Counted from the first letter of the stretch, positions 33,926 to 46,225 are shown. The stretch is 64,000 bases of DNA from Malurus cyaneus samueli (GCA_009741485.1 CM019230.1:8513675-8577674), one strand, 5' to 3'. Numbers and translations: made by a program. Notes: generated from the sequence alone by a model not told the origin.

Positions 33926-34869
33926 AGAAGCTCCAGGGGGCCCCAAAGGACATCAGGGGGACTGGGGGGCTCTGAAGAGCAGCCACAGGGGCATGGAGGG
34001 GAGATGGAAGTGGTCTGTACCCAAAGAGGGTTTGAGGTAACCAGGTGGGCATGGAGGAACCTGGAGGAGACTCTAAGGGGCCTGGGAACCATTCAAAGGG
34101 AAATGAGGGATACCCCAAAAGGGGTACCCAGGCACATAAAGGGCCTGATGGAAATGCAAAAGGGACCCTCAGAGGGGCCAGAGGCCTCCAAAGGATTTAG
34201 GGCACAGAGGTCTGGGGTTCAGCAGCCCCAGAGGAGAGAAAAAGCATGGCCAAGGAAGTACGGTTCTGCCAAATATTTTCCTCATATTTTGCTCTGATGG
34301 GGCAAAAACATGGTCCTGAGCCTCTCCTTAATCTGTTCTGGCCTGGGTCCTGCACAAGCAGTTCAAAATTCCATGTTTCTGAGTGGGGAAACACAGCTCA
34401 GGCCAGGTCCATGTCATAGCGAATCCTGCTCTCCAGCACCAAGGTTTCATCTTGGTTTTGGGCCCAAATGATGGCAAATGAGGCACAAATCTTTGATCTG
34501 TTGGTAGAAATCTGGAAGGGGTATGGTTAGTAATAAAAAAAAAGTGAATAATGAGTTTTAAATCCATTGTTATGATGGAAAAAAATTTAAAAGCCAACAC
34601 TCTGGGGGACAAAAAGTGATGTTTCAGAGGCCTTTTTGTTTGGACACACAGAAATGGAGGTGTCATCCTGCCATACTAAGAGGGGGTTCAGGACCCAACA
34701 AAGGAAGCTCTGGAGTGTATGGGTCAGGGGCAGGGCACCCCCAAACCCTGTAGGCCAGCACCAAGCCAGGGGGATGGGACCCCAAGCACCATGAGATGGG
34801 GCTACGACACCCCCAAACTGCACAGGTTGGGGCTAGGGCTTCCAAAACCCCCTGTCAGGTACTAAAGCC
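33926..34869. other. Intergenic, duplicate of 25366-26289
   Basis: Same G/A-rich sequence as in unit 1, with small indels. No gene recognised. Confidence 0.5.
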
Positions 34870-35700
34870 TCCTCTTTTGTATTCTGTCTGAAACTTGGTG
34901 CGCTCAAAGCTTATTTTAAGCTCCCAAAGACCTCTTTTTAGGGGCAAAGCCTTAATTTGTGGCAACAAAGCATCCTTTGAGTCCACAAAACCGAGCTTCA
35001 GGGTTCAAACTCTCCTTTCCATTTTCAAAGCTCAATTTTTAGGGCTCCAAACCCTCTTTTTAAGACCCAAACCTTCTTTCGGAGGATCCAAAGCCCTCTT
35101 TTACCACTCAAAGCTTCCACTGGAGTGGCTAAACCTCTCTAGGCAGCACAGAAGCTTTACTTCTTGAGGCCAGAGAGGTTCACCTCCATTGCAGGGTTCA
35201 CAGGGTCATTTCTAGCATCTCACCAATTAATGTTTTTATGCCTAAAGCCTCTATTTTCGGGCCAAAATCCTAATCTTTGGCTACCAGCCTCTCTTTTATT
35301 ACCTGTTGCTTCTTTTTGTGCACAATTTCATCTGCTGGGTCCAAACGCTCATGTGTCAGACAGAAATCCTGTTTAGGCTACAAAACTATGTTGAGATGCT
35401 TCTAAACCTCATGTTTCCTTCCCAAAGTCTTAGTTTTGGCTTTCTAATCAGCTCTTTTTAGGTTACAAAGTCTCATTTTTAGTGTCCAAAGAATCTGCTT
35501 CAGTTCACAAATTCTCTTTTTGTGAGTTCCAAACAGGGTTTTTCCTCTCCAAAGCCTTCTTTTAAGCAATTTGGCTCTTGTCCCAGTTTAAGAAAAAAAC
35601 AACCAAACCCCTGTTCTTTCTTGCTTGGTCACAGTCTACAGGAATTCAAATGCCACCTCAGACAGGGTTTGGTTCTGAAGGCAAGTTTACTGTTTGCATC
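34870..35700 (+). repeat. Degenerate 21-bp tandem repeat (unit 2)
   Basis: Counterpart of 26290-27100, without the foreign 65-bp patch found there. Here the array passes directly from AAAGCCTCTATTTTCGGGCC to TCCTAATCTTTGGCTACCAG. Confidence 0.65.
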
Positions 35701-35854
35701 TTAACCTCCAGGTTGATGATCATGAAATAATAGAATTCTGAATAATTGGTGAAACAAGGAGGGGCACCACCAAAACTCCACACTGGACCTCTGGAGAGCA
35801 GACTTCTGCCTTTTCAAGAAGCTGATTTGGAAAGTTTCTTTGGGAAACAGCTCT

Positions 35855-37160
35855 TAAAAACAAAGGGGTCCAGTAAGGATGGACACTTCAAAAAAGTAAT
35901 CTTGAAGGTGCAGGAGCAGGCTGTCCCTATGTGCTGAAAGACAAGCTGTCAGGGAGGAAAACTGGCCTGGATAAACATGGAACTTCTAAAGGAACTAAGG
36001 GAGAAAAAAGCGGATGTATCACCTTTGCAAAGAGGGACAGGTAACTCAGGAAATGTTTAAGGATGTGGCTGCGTCATGTAGGAAAATAATTAGGGAGGCA
36101 AAAGCCCAATTAGAAGCTAATGAGGCCACTTTTGTGAAGAATAATAACAAATATTTTTATAAATACATTAATTGCAAAAGGAGGAGGAAGGACAATCTCC
36201 ATTCATTATTAGGTGGGGAAGGGAATCTCATAAGTGAAGATGAGGAAAAGGCAGAGGTACTTAATACCTTCTTTGCCTCAATTTTCATCAGTAAGACAGG
36301 TCATCCTCAGGGCAACTGACCTGAGCTGGTTTATGGGGTCAGGTGCAAAATAGCCCCCCTGTAATTCAGGAAGAAGCAGTTAGAGACCTGCTGAACCTCT
36401 CAGATGCACACAAGTCCATGGGACCGGCTGGGATCCATCCTAGGTGAGAAGGGAACTGGCAAATGAGCTTGCAAAGCCAGTCTCCATTGTTCATCATCAG
36501 TCCTGGCTCACTGGGCAGATACAGATGACTGGAGGAGGTTGGCCAATGTGACAATGCACTGACAAGAAGGGCCAGAAGGAACATCTGGGAAACTGCAGGC
36601 CTGTCAGTCTGATATCAGTGCCAGTAAGATTATGGAACAGATCCTCTTGAGTGCCATCACATGGCATCTACAGGATGGCCAGGGGTCAGCCCAGCCACAT
36701 GGTTTGGAACAGGCCTGACAACCTGATCTCCTTTTATGATCAGATGACCTTCCTGGTGGACACAGGGAAGGCTGTGGACATTGTCTACCTGGACTGTGGC
36801 AAAGCCTGTGACACCACCTCACACAGAATCCTCCTGGAAAAGATGGCATGGACATTTCACTCTTCACTGGGTCAAAAACTGGCCAGATGACCGGGCCCAG
36901 AGAGTAGTGGTGAATGGCACACATCCAGTTGGCAACCAGTAACCAGTGGTGTCCCCTAGGGAACCAGTGTTGGGCTCTGTCCTGTTTAATACCTTTATTG
37001 AGATCTGGATGAGGGGTTTAATTCCTCCATCAGTAAATTTACAGCTGACATCAAGCTGGGAGCGAGTGTCAATCTGCTGGAGGGCAGGAGGGCCCTGCAG
37101 AGGGACCTGGACAGGCTGGATAAATGGGCTGAATCTAGCAATATGAGATTTAACAAGTCA
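35855..37160 (+). mobile_element. CR1 LINE, ORF2 remnant (unit 2)
   Basis: Duplicate of 27305-28625, with readable CR1 pieces such as MYHLCKEGQVTQEMFKDVAA, YKYINCKRRRKDNLHSLLGG and IVYLDCGKACDTTSHRILLE. Decayed and non-functional. Confidence 0.88.
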
Positions 37161-37356
37161 GAAGTGACATTATTAAAATTCCCTAGTCCTCCTGTCTGTT
37201 TATTGTTACTTAGGGAAAAATCTCTTACTTCAAGTACCTTTGCAATTGCAGAACAGGAAGAAAATATTTTAGGCTACAGTATCTTTAAAGGAAGAGTTTA
37301 GCAGTGGTTATTAATGTTATTAATAACATTATGACAGATTAAGGTTTTAGTATTGC

Positions 37357-38220
37357 TGGTGATAGTATCCAGCAGCGATGTGAGGCACGGACTCCACATT
37401 GGTATGCAAAGATTTTTATTGCAAAAATCCAGGGTTTTTTAAACCATTAGCTTGTTGTGGGTTTACATTCCTGTGAAGCACAATGAAGTGTCTTAGCCAA
37501 CTATGTTAGGAATATTTGATGGTCAGAACCAACCACAACATACCACAGTGTGAGCTCTCATTAGCTCTATTAGTTGCTTTCCAGGGTTAGAGGTTTTCCA
37601 CCTGTAGTTTAGCTGAATCATTCCCAGAATCCTTCTCTGGTTAGCCAAAGTAATAGGAGAGAGCAAGAGTTTTACAAGGGTAACAAGCCCCTTGTTTTAT
37701 AAGGTTTTATTTATCCACAGCAGTATCTGACTGCGAAACCATATTCAACATGATATACTAAATCAAAGCAATATACAGACAAGCTCTAATCCATGACAAA
37801 AGTTGTCTTGAGAAAATCATTGAGTGTACATAGAGTGTGGTTCTTATCCAGTGGGCGCCTATGGGGAGAGACAGGTTCAGCCTGTTGATTGATCCCTAAA
37901 TTCTCCCCATTCTTAACTCACTTCAACACTATTTCTTTACACTTAGGTGGAGCTTGAGTGACTTCAGTTGTACATCTTATTTGGTGAGGGGCAGTTGTAC
38001 CTTGGGAGTGGATATCTCAGATTAGTGGATATCTCAGTATGAGATATATGAGTGGATGTCTCAGTATAGACCTGAGATAACCTTGGGATGGGGAAATGCA
38101 TCAAACCAAGGGGACTGATTTTGCCACAGTTGCTGGTTCAACAACAGTACATATTCCTTGACTTTCAGGTGCTGTGCAGATGACCAGCTAAAAGTACCAC
38201 TGAGTCCCCTCCCTGGCAGG
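37357..38220 (-). mobile_element. Possible LTR (unit 2)
   Basis: Duplicate of the candidate at 28824 with the same poly(A)-like motif. Extent approximate. Confidence 0.35.
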
Positions 38221-38509
38221 GGTCTCCACTCCACTGCACCCTCTGTTTAATTCCCATTAGGCTGTATTGTGTGTGCTGGGTATGCTGATTGTTTTCCCTC
38301 CAGGGAGTAGCAATGTATTTTCCCCAGTAATTCCTGTACCATTGACTTTTTGCCCCCAGTCATTTTCCCATAACTCTTAAGCAGGAAAATGAGTAAAGAC
38401 ATCCTTACACAATGTCTACAGTGACAATTCAGACTTGTACAAAGTCACCCAGGCCAAGCACCACGAGCCTCCCCCAAAGCAGCATTTTTAGTGCCAAGTC
38501 TGTTGTTTT

Positions 38510-38720
38510 TACCTGTCCAAGACACACCCTGAGTGTCCCAAACCACTAAATGGAGGGTCCAGAGCCCTCTTTTAGGGAAGAAAGCACCATCATTAGAGCT
38601 ATAAGCCTTGCTTCTAGACGTTAAGTCTGTTGGTTTACAGTCCAAAGCCTTATTTCAAGGTACAAACATCTCACTTAAGGCTCAAAGCCTCATGTTCTTC
38701 ATGTCCAAACCTCATTGTGG
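38510..38720 (+). repeat. Degenerate 21-bp repeat, short array (unit 2)
   Basis: Duplicate of 30000-30180. Confidence 0.5.
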
Positions 38721-38944
38721 ATGAGTGGCCAGCTGGCAGAGGTGTCCAGTTTCTGTAATGCCTAAGTGCTTCCTTACTAGAGGCAGCACTCAGAGGAAAG
38801 ACAGGGTAGTCTGCTGGTGCTCTTTGTGCAAACTGATCCCTATTAGGGCACTTTTGGTACTTCCTGCATTCCTCTTCTTCCTCTCTGGCATTGCAGAAGT
38901 CAGATCTGCTCCTCCCTCATCCAGATTGATAATCTGTCCTTATC

Positions 38945-39240
38945 ACCACTCATGGTGCAAGTCCCCTAGCCTAAGCACCACTCCTCCTGGTATGCTGTCA
39001 TCTGCCAGCTTGCTGAGCTTCTCTTTGCCCCACATTAAGAAAGACATTAAACAGGGTCAATCCCTGACCCTTGGGAGACACCATTTGTTCCTGGCTCCAT
39101 ACTACTCTTCGTGCTGCTAAGTAGTACCCTCAGGGCCTGGCTATCCAGCCCTTTTCAGTCACTAGTGGCTTATCCAGCCCATGTCCCTTCAAGCGACTTG
39201 TGCTCCATATTTAAAGAAACCAAATTGCTAGATGAGTACA
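38945..39240 (-). mobile_element. CR1 LINE ORF2 remnant, inverted (unit 2)
   Basis: Duplicate of 30400-30680, antisense CR1 RT region. Confidence 0.6.
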
Positions 39241-39431
39241 TGCAAGCATGCAGCTTTCAAAATCCCATCACACAAAATCATACAGTGGGTATTTCCACCA
39301 TCTGCCTCAAAAATGAGGAAGAAGGAAATACCCTGTAAATTATTCATACAAGACCATGCCACAACCCACCAGTGAGAGGTATGATGTTCATTGTAAATTG
39401 TCATCAGGCTGAGCAAAGACACCGAATGATG

Positions 39432-40071
39432 TGTCAGGGAATTTTTTATGTTTTATTGTTGCCGTAACTTATGCTCTCTTAGGCATAACTCTGCCTAATA
39501 TTTAGACTCAAAAGATGTTGCCTAACAAGCCCTTAAATTCTATAATAGGCTTCCCTGAGTGGTGGCTGAGAAGCCCTTAATTTCATACAGTACACTTCAA
39601 TAAGTTCTCAACTCCCACAACAAGCTCCTCAAAAGTGCTGGCTAACAAGCCACAACACACTTCCATGAGCTCCTGACTCCCACAACAAACTTCAGTCTGG
39701 AGCACAGGGTAGAAAATCATAGCCATGCTTTGCCCAGACAAAACAAGGGAGAAGAGAAATAAAGACAGAAAAGGGAGAGAAAGCTTATCAGCAGTTCATA
39801 GATCCCATGTTGGTTCTAGAATGGATGGTCTGGAGCTGGGGTTGCAAGATAAAGCCAAAGAGAAAGAGGAAAAAGAGCCAACTGGCTTCTTTTTATAGTT
39901 AACTTGGTGCATACTTCCTACATAGACTAAATTTTTTCAGCTGTTTTGTTCATACATGCACAGCCAGCTATTTCAGCTGATTAGAGTCCAGGTAGATTGC
40001 AGTGTCCAGTTAGATTTCCAGTGTCCAGTTAGATTCCAGTGTCAAACAGAGCAGGAATTTGGCTCATAACA
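39432..40071. mobile_element. LTR-like repeat, apparently full length
   Basis: About 640 bp beginning TGTCAGGG and ending CATAACA, which gives TG...CA ends. Near the end, AGTGTCCAGTTAGATT-type words are repeated two to three times. No clear target-site duplication was seen, so identity as a solo LTR is tentative. Confidence 0.4.
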
Positions 40072-40338
40072 GTGCAGCCCCACCTCTGCAGGACTGTCTT
40101 CTCCAATGACCTTTCCTGTTGTAACAGTCAGAATGTTTGAGCCAAAACATGCTTAGGTCTGGTCCTCCAAAGGCCAACAGGAGGTTTTAATTCTGGCTTT
40201 GGCTTTTCTGCCTGTTGATTCCAAACAAGTTGGTTTTTGTTTGTTTCAGATGTTGTGCTGCTGCATTATCCAGGCTGAAAGTCTGCCCTCATCATGCTGT
40301 GTTTGTCTAACGTGCAACTCTGGGATGCTCAGACCTCC

Positions 40339-43300
40339 TCACGGACTGGTGAGACTCCGTGATCTCCACAACCTCCAGAGATCATAGTCCTGCCATGAAG
40401 ATCTGCCCAGCTCTCTCTGTATTGGCAAGGTTTGCATCCAAGCAAGACTTGGTACAAGTGCCTGCTGGCAGATCCTATTGGAGAGCCCTGGAGCTGTGTC
40501 ATCCCTGGGAGTATGGTTATGTCCTAAAGGATTAGTTCTCTTCCTCTTCTTTCCTGTTAAATTGTCGTAGTTGGTGCTGTTCACAATCCATCTGCAGAGA
40601 TCACTGCCCCAGTGTGGGGATCTGCTCCGGGCCCTCTCCCTGGCACTGTTCCTCTGACCATGCATCACCTTAATCCTACCAGGCAGACTTTGTGGTACTG
40701 GAGAACCTGCCTGCTCACTGCTGGCCTCTCCCTGATTGAGGATGGAATGGGCATATGATGGTGCTGGTGAGGAAGCCACCATTTCTCTAATTTTCAAATC
40801 TGAGCACCTGGAGAAAAAAAAAAGAGTTATCTTTCCTTCAGGCATTCTTTGTAGACTCCTCTATGATTCAGTCATTTTCTTGGAGCAACAGAGAGAAGAC
40901 TTCCCCAAGGTCACCAATGGTAATAAACTTAACTAGGATCTTCCCACCAGCTCTGCCACTGTTAGAGCAAGTCCTTATCTTTTAACCCCCCTCTATTTCA
41001 CAGAATCCAAGAATCGTAGAATCGGGTTGAAAGAAATCTCGTTCCAACCCCCATGCCATGGGCAGGGACGCCTTCCACCATCCCAGGTTGCTCCAAGCCC
41101 TGTCCAACCTGGCCTTGGACACTTTCAGGGGCAGCCACAGCTTCTCTGGGCAACCTGTACCAGGGCTTCACCACCCTCACAGGGAAGAATTTCTGCCTAA
41201 TATCTAATCTAAATCTTCCCTCTTTCACTTTAAAATCATTACCCCTTGCCCCATAACCACACTCCTCATCTTTCCTAGAGGCCTCCTTTAAGTCCTCTTC
41301 TCTACATGAGCCAGCTTCAGAGAGCAGATAAGCGACAGTTTACACAGAGCAGTACCCTAAAGTCCTGCAGGGGAAGAAGAGGACTGGAGTGGAGTAGTTC
41401 AGAATGGGCAGCACTGAAAGATGTAAGAAGGAATTGTCTGTTATGGCAGAAAAACTCAGGAGCATGAAAAGACCAACAGCTAAGACAGGAAAAGGAAAAG
41501 TTTTCTGAACATGTGATCCTGGTTGTTACCTGGAATAAAACAGCAAGTAGGCTTGCTGTCCTAGAACTGTGTGGATGTCACAACTATCCACAGACTCATC
41601 ATCCATCTTGTACCACATCCCATTGCTGGCCTGCAAAGAAAGGCATCCAGTTCTGGAGAGGAACTACAGGGCTCCTCCACAACACTATAGACAGAAAACT
41701 GCCAAACCAGGAACACACAAAAGCAAATCCAGTTGAGCCCTGAAGGAGACCTTCTCCCCCAAAACCTTGTCTGCCAATAACACTGCTGGGAAAGTTTGTC
41801 TTTCCCAAGACACATTTCTCCCTGTCAGGAGGGAAGTTGCTCTTTACCCTTGTGTAGCAGAAAAAGTGTCCTTCGAGACAGGTGTCACCACTGTGAACCA
41901 CAATGGCATATAAGGAGCAGAGGAGGGGCTGTCCAGCTGTGTCAGACATGTATGGCCGAAGATCCAAGTACTCAGGATACTCCACAAACTACAGAGAGAC
42001 CAAGAGGGTTCAGAAATTATTCTTGGCTACCACATGAAATAACCTACTGCATGTAATGGCTTGGGTGGCAGGAAACTGTTCTCAGCCAAAGCATCTCTGT
42101 CAAAGCCGAGTCCAGGCTTGTCTTTTTGTGGGAATTCTCCTCTCCCCAGAAGGAAACACAAAAGTCCCAACATGAGCACCTTGTGACAGAGCTTTGGGGA
42201 ATCTTCTGCTTCAGAAAGAGAAAGCTGCACTCCACTGGCATACACACCTTGTTGATCTTTGTACCAGTCCATTGGTCAGCCCTTTCAAGACACAGCGTGA
42301 GGACTCTGGGGGCACGATGGACTGTAACCCTCTTGGAGGCAGCAACCTTCTTCTTACACCTTGAAACCAAGCACATAGCCAAGTGTTGAAAAGCACCTGA
42401 TCTTCCCCCAGGAAGGCCAGGCAACCTTTCCTGTCTCACACATCCTTATGCTATTTCAGGGTTATTCAGAAGCATATTTAAAAAGTTGTGTCTCATTATT
42501 GTGCATTAAACCTCCCTGAGAAGATGACTTCTGTTCAATGGCATGCAGCCCCTCATGCAGGATCTGGTGTTTTTGTGCCGTTTGGAATCATCTTACTTGC
42601 TACATTTGAAGCACTCTTTCTGATCCAGCTCCTTGGGTGTCACACAGTCCTCCAGAACTGTGGTGAGGGATGAGGCTGCCTGGAAGAGTGAGAAAGGAGC
42701 TCACTGCATTGCAGGAAATACCTTCACCCAAACACTTCCCAGGAGCTGACAGGAAGACCCAGGCAGCTGACACTGAGGATACCCACTATTACCCCACAGG
42801 CAGTGTGTGTTAAGAGGCAGAAAGAGGGTGTTATCCTGAACATTTCCCTCATGTCCCAGGGGCTACCAGAGTCATCAAGAGCTCCCTCTGTGTGTCACCA
42901 CTTAGTTCTACCAGTGGCATGCAGGGGCATTAGTAGTGAAAGCTGATCCTACCCACCAGCCTGGGGGCCAGATAGGTATTGAGGGAGGAAAAGGAGTAGT
43001 AGAGTATGTCAAGGGTGCAGAGAGGGTAATGCTTTCTAGTCCAGCCTAAAGCTGACACCACAGATAGACCAATGCCATGGCCTCTGGACCAGTACACTGA
43101 GGGCACTGTGCTTTCCCTTTCCCACTCACCATCAAGCTCCCTTGTGCTCGCAGTATAGGTTTTTAAGACAAGTGTTTTGATTCTGGAAAGCTAGAGGGGT
43201 CTTGGAATATCCTGAAGCTGAGTTGCAAATCTCTTACTCTGATATCCAAAGAGACATCCAGGAAGGCCTTGTAGGAATCAACAACTGCTTGGCAGCTCAA

Positions 43301-44978
43301 GCATGTGACTGGAAGGAAAATCAAAATGCTGAGTGAAGTTAATTGACTGTTCTGGTTTATGTTCATGGGTTCTGCTTGTCACAGGCAGACAAAGGGGAGC
43401 AGACAAGCCAAATAATGCAGTGGAAACATACCTCTGGATTTCATAAAACCCCCAAATATTTGATGAACGATGGTAGTTTCTTGTGAAGAGGTGTCCAAGC
43501 TGGAAATAAATGACAAGGCAGAGAGTTACCTCCTTCAAGAGTTTAGCACTGAAAGCCCTGGACATAAGTTTTCCTTGATGGGAGTACATCAAGGAGTCCA
43601 ATGGGTTTAGGAACATTGAAACAGTAATTTGCTTGTGCTTACTTGCTCCATCCACTCAGACAAGCTCTCTGCATAGCACTGAGAGTACAGCGTAAGAACT
43701 CATAGGCGTTTTCCTGCCTGCCATATTCAAATCCTTCTCCTATAACTAAGAAAGAATTTAGTAGCTCTCCCCTGAAAGAAGGGAAGAAAAAACCCAAAAC
43801 CTCTCAAAGCATCTAAAAAAACCTCACATTTGAGGTCCCTGAGAACAGCTCCAGGAAGGATGGCACTGGCTGAGGAGCACAGGACTTTCCTGACATGCGC
43901 TTCCATGATGCACATCATGCAGAAGCCTTGCTGTTGACCTGAAGAGGGAAACAGGGAGGGAGCCACAAGGGAGGGATGGAGGTTTCTCAGGTTAGCAAAA
44001 TATGTTTCTTAGGAAACCTAATGGAGATCTTGAAGTTCTAAGAACAGTCTCCACTTCTTTACTCCCAAACTGCCAATGTCCCAACAAGCCCAGGACATTT
44101 GGTACATAGAAAACATGCTTCAGATGGAGGCTAAATTGGCAGAAGTTTTCTGTGCAATAAGCTGAGAGTTCAACTTGCAGGGATAGAAACTCAGAGCTTG
44201 AAAGAGGTGTTCTTTTGAAGATAAGTGCACCTTGATAGGACAAGCACCTTTTAGCTGATGTTAAAAGAACATAAGCTCATGGGGCCGACAAAGAAGGACT
44301 GCTGTTCTCCTAAAACTGATCCCAGATTCTGGGAATCTTTGGCATGTGCCCAAGAGATTTACAAGGAGATGTTCCTAAAAGTACTCACATGACTGGCTGT
44401 GCTCATAAGAGAGCAGGTAGTTGGCCAGAGGGGGTGTGTATGTCAGGCACTGCAGGATAACATTGATGTAGCAAGTATTGCCCAGGTTGAAGAGTCCTGC
44501 TCCAGGTCTCTGTCTTTGCTGCCAGTCCATGCAAATTTTTTCTGGGGGAAAGATAATCCTCTGTGGCAGAGCCATTCCCTCAGCAGTGTCTGCAGGGAAA
44601 CGACATTTGAAGGGATGAGACAATACTTTAACTCAAAAGCACAAATGTTGAGTTCTCTACAGGAGCACCAAGGACAACAGCTCTAGTCACTAAAAAACAT
44701 TGGGGAAAACCTAACACCCTGCTGACATCTACTGGTTGGGAAGCAGTTTTGAAAAACTGTTTGTTCCCCTGTGTACTCTGCCAAAAGTCCAACCAGCCCA
44801 CTCTGATTTCTGGTCCTTAGGCCACCTTCCTTTCCTTCAAGAGTCCTGTAATTCCAGGACTCACAGAAGCTGCTCCCCCTTGTAGCCATCACTCCTCTCA
44901 GGAACAAAGAAATCCTTGGATGACAAAGCTTCAGAAAGATCTCCTCCAAAAAGATCAGGTCAGCACCAATCCCATCAT
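40339..44978 (-). CDS. USP36/USP42-like ubiquitin-specific protease
   Basis: A C19 cysteine deubiquitinase in at least eleven minus-strand exons: 44865-44978 (tentative), 44389-44589, 43828-43938, 43643-43745, 43432-43499, 43238-43308, 42597-42679, 42248-42359, 41848-41988, 41530-41630 and 40339-40807 (stop). All use GT-AG sites with consistent phase and no internal stop. The Cys box is [19 protein letters not shown], the His box [13 protein letters not shown] and the Asp box [15 protein letters not shown] zinc ribbon is formed by TCLSC and KCSKCKKK. Other family signatures are [41 protein letters not shown] and [20 protein letters not shown]. The last exon is a 155-residue Ser/Arg-rich basic tail ([19 protein letters not shown]). 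It is multi-exon, so not a retrocopy. The start codon and first exon are not identified. It is much shorter than human USP36/42 (over 1,100 residues), so it may be a divergent paralogue. Confidence 0.9.
40995..41290 (-). repeat. CR1 LINE fragment in the last USP intron
   Basis: Inverted CR1 3' end: CAGAATCCAAGAATCGTAGA, CCATGGGCAGGGACGCCTTC, GGGCAACCTGTACCAGGGC and CTAATATCTAATCTAAATC. It lies between the Asp-box exon and the tail exon. Confidence 0.9.
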
Positions 44979-45469
44979 CTGAAGGGAAAGGAAATAATTG
45001 TAGCTCAACAATATTATTTAGAAAGCCCAAACGTCACTCACAAAGCTCCTTCAGCTATCAAAAGAGTTTTGGTGGTGCTTGCAGCTGCTGTCAAGGATGG
45101 AGAATGCTTGGAAAAAGTCAGGCATGCAAGCAGCACTGGAAGGAGCCTAGGTTCAGTTCAGCTCAGCTCAGCTCGCTTTCGATGCCTCTGAAAATGCCTG
45201 GCATTGTCCAGGTGAGGTCACAACTGCTGCACCAGTGCCATGTCTCTGCCTCTTTGTGACATGAAGCCACATGGGGTCGTGTCCCTTTGAGGCCCCAGAA
45301 CCCCATGGCTGTCACAACCCAGGCACCTCTCACAGCTGAAAATCACTGGGCCAGGTGCTGTGGACAAAGGGCTGTTTGAGTGCCAGCAGAGCTCCTGAGC
45401 CAGGGGTGTAAATGAGCCCAGTCCCAGCTTTGGCTGGCACACTTCGAGTGCTGACGGGTTCTGTTCTAG

Positions 45470-45850
45470 TTTTCCCAGCTTCTTTCAGGCTTTTAAGCTC
45501 CTAAAGATCCCTTTTTAGGGGGAAAAGTCTTGGGTTGTGGCAGAGAAGCATCCTTTGAGGGCACAAAACCTGACTTCAGGGCCCTCATTTTAATTTCCAA
45601 AAGTCCAGTCCATTTTTAGTCTTCACTAGTTTGAAGACCCAAAGCCCCTTTTAGAGGGTCCAAAGCCCTCTTTTATAGCTCAAAACTTCCACAAGAATGT
45701 CTAAAGCCCTCTAAAGCCTTCTATCATGCCCTCAGCATCAAAGATTTGTTTCTTGAGGCCAGAGAGGAACCAGTACATTCACCTCATTTGCAGGTCCACA
45801 AGGTCATTTTCGGTGTCTCACCTATTCACTTTTTTGATGCCTAAAGCCTC
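45470..45850 (+). repeat. Degenerate 21-bp tandem repeat, third locus
   Basis: CTAAAGATCCCTTTTTAGGG, CAAAGCCCTCTTTTATAGCT and similar 20-22 bp units match the arrays in the 8.55-kb unit, although this locus lies outside that duplication. Confidence 0.6.
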
Positions 45851-45864
45851 TGTCTTTTCTTAAA

Positions 45865-46225
45865 CACCTCCAGGGACAGTGACTCCACCACCTCCCTGGG
45901 CAGCCCATAGCTATGTTTAATCTTAATGTTATGTGAAGAAATTCCTACTAATGTCCAACTAAACCTCTCCTGGTGCAGATTGGGTCTATGTCCTCTCATC
46001 CTGTCACTTGCTTCCTGGGAGAAGAGGCAAATCCCTACCTGGCTACAGCTTTCTTTCAGATAGTTGTAGAGAGTGATAAGGTCACCCCTGAGCCTCCTCC
46101 AGGCTAAACAACTCCAGCTCCATCAGATGCTCTAGAGTTCTAGACCTTTCTGGGCTTCACTGCTCTTCTCTGGACATGCTCCTGCACCTCAGTGTTGTTC
46201 TTCCAGTGAGGGGCCCAGAGCTGGA
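45865..46225 (-). repeat. CR1 LINE fragment
   Basis: Inverted CR1: CACCTCCAGGGACAGTGACT, CACCTCCCTGGGCAGCC, GAGCCTCCTCCAGGCTAAAC and CCAGTGAGGGGCCCAGAGCT in the expected order. Confidence 0.85.

Larger units (their letters stand above)
31397..39957. repeat. Tandem duplication unit 2 (8.55 kb)
   Basis: Second copy of 22846-31396, with a constant order of ADPRH 5' exons, LTR-like repeat, 21-bp repeats, CR1 and LTR-like sequence. The right edge is approximate because the copies diverge by several indels near 39930-39957. Confidence 0.95.

Noticed and set aside
40339..44978. Identification as USP43, the usual neighbour of DHRS7C in human
   Set aside because: The Cys box and the [13 protein letters not shown] and VHQIFGG signatures are of the USP36/USP42 type, not USP43.
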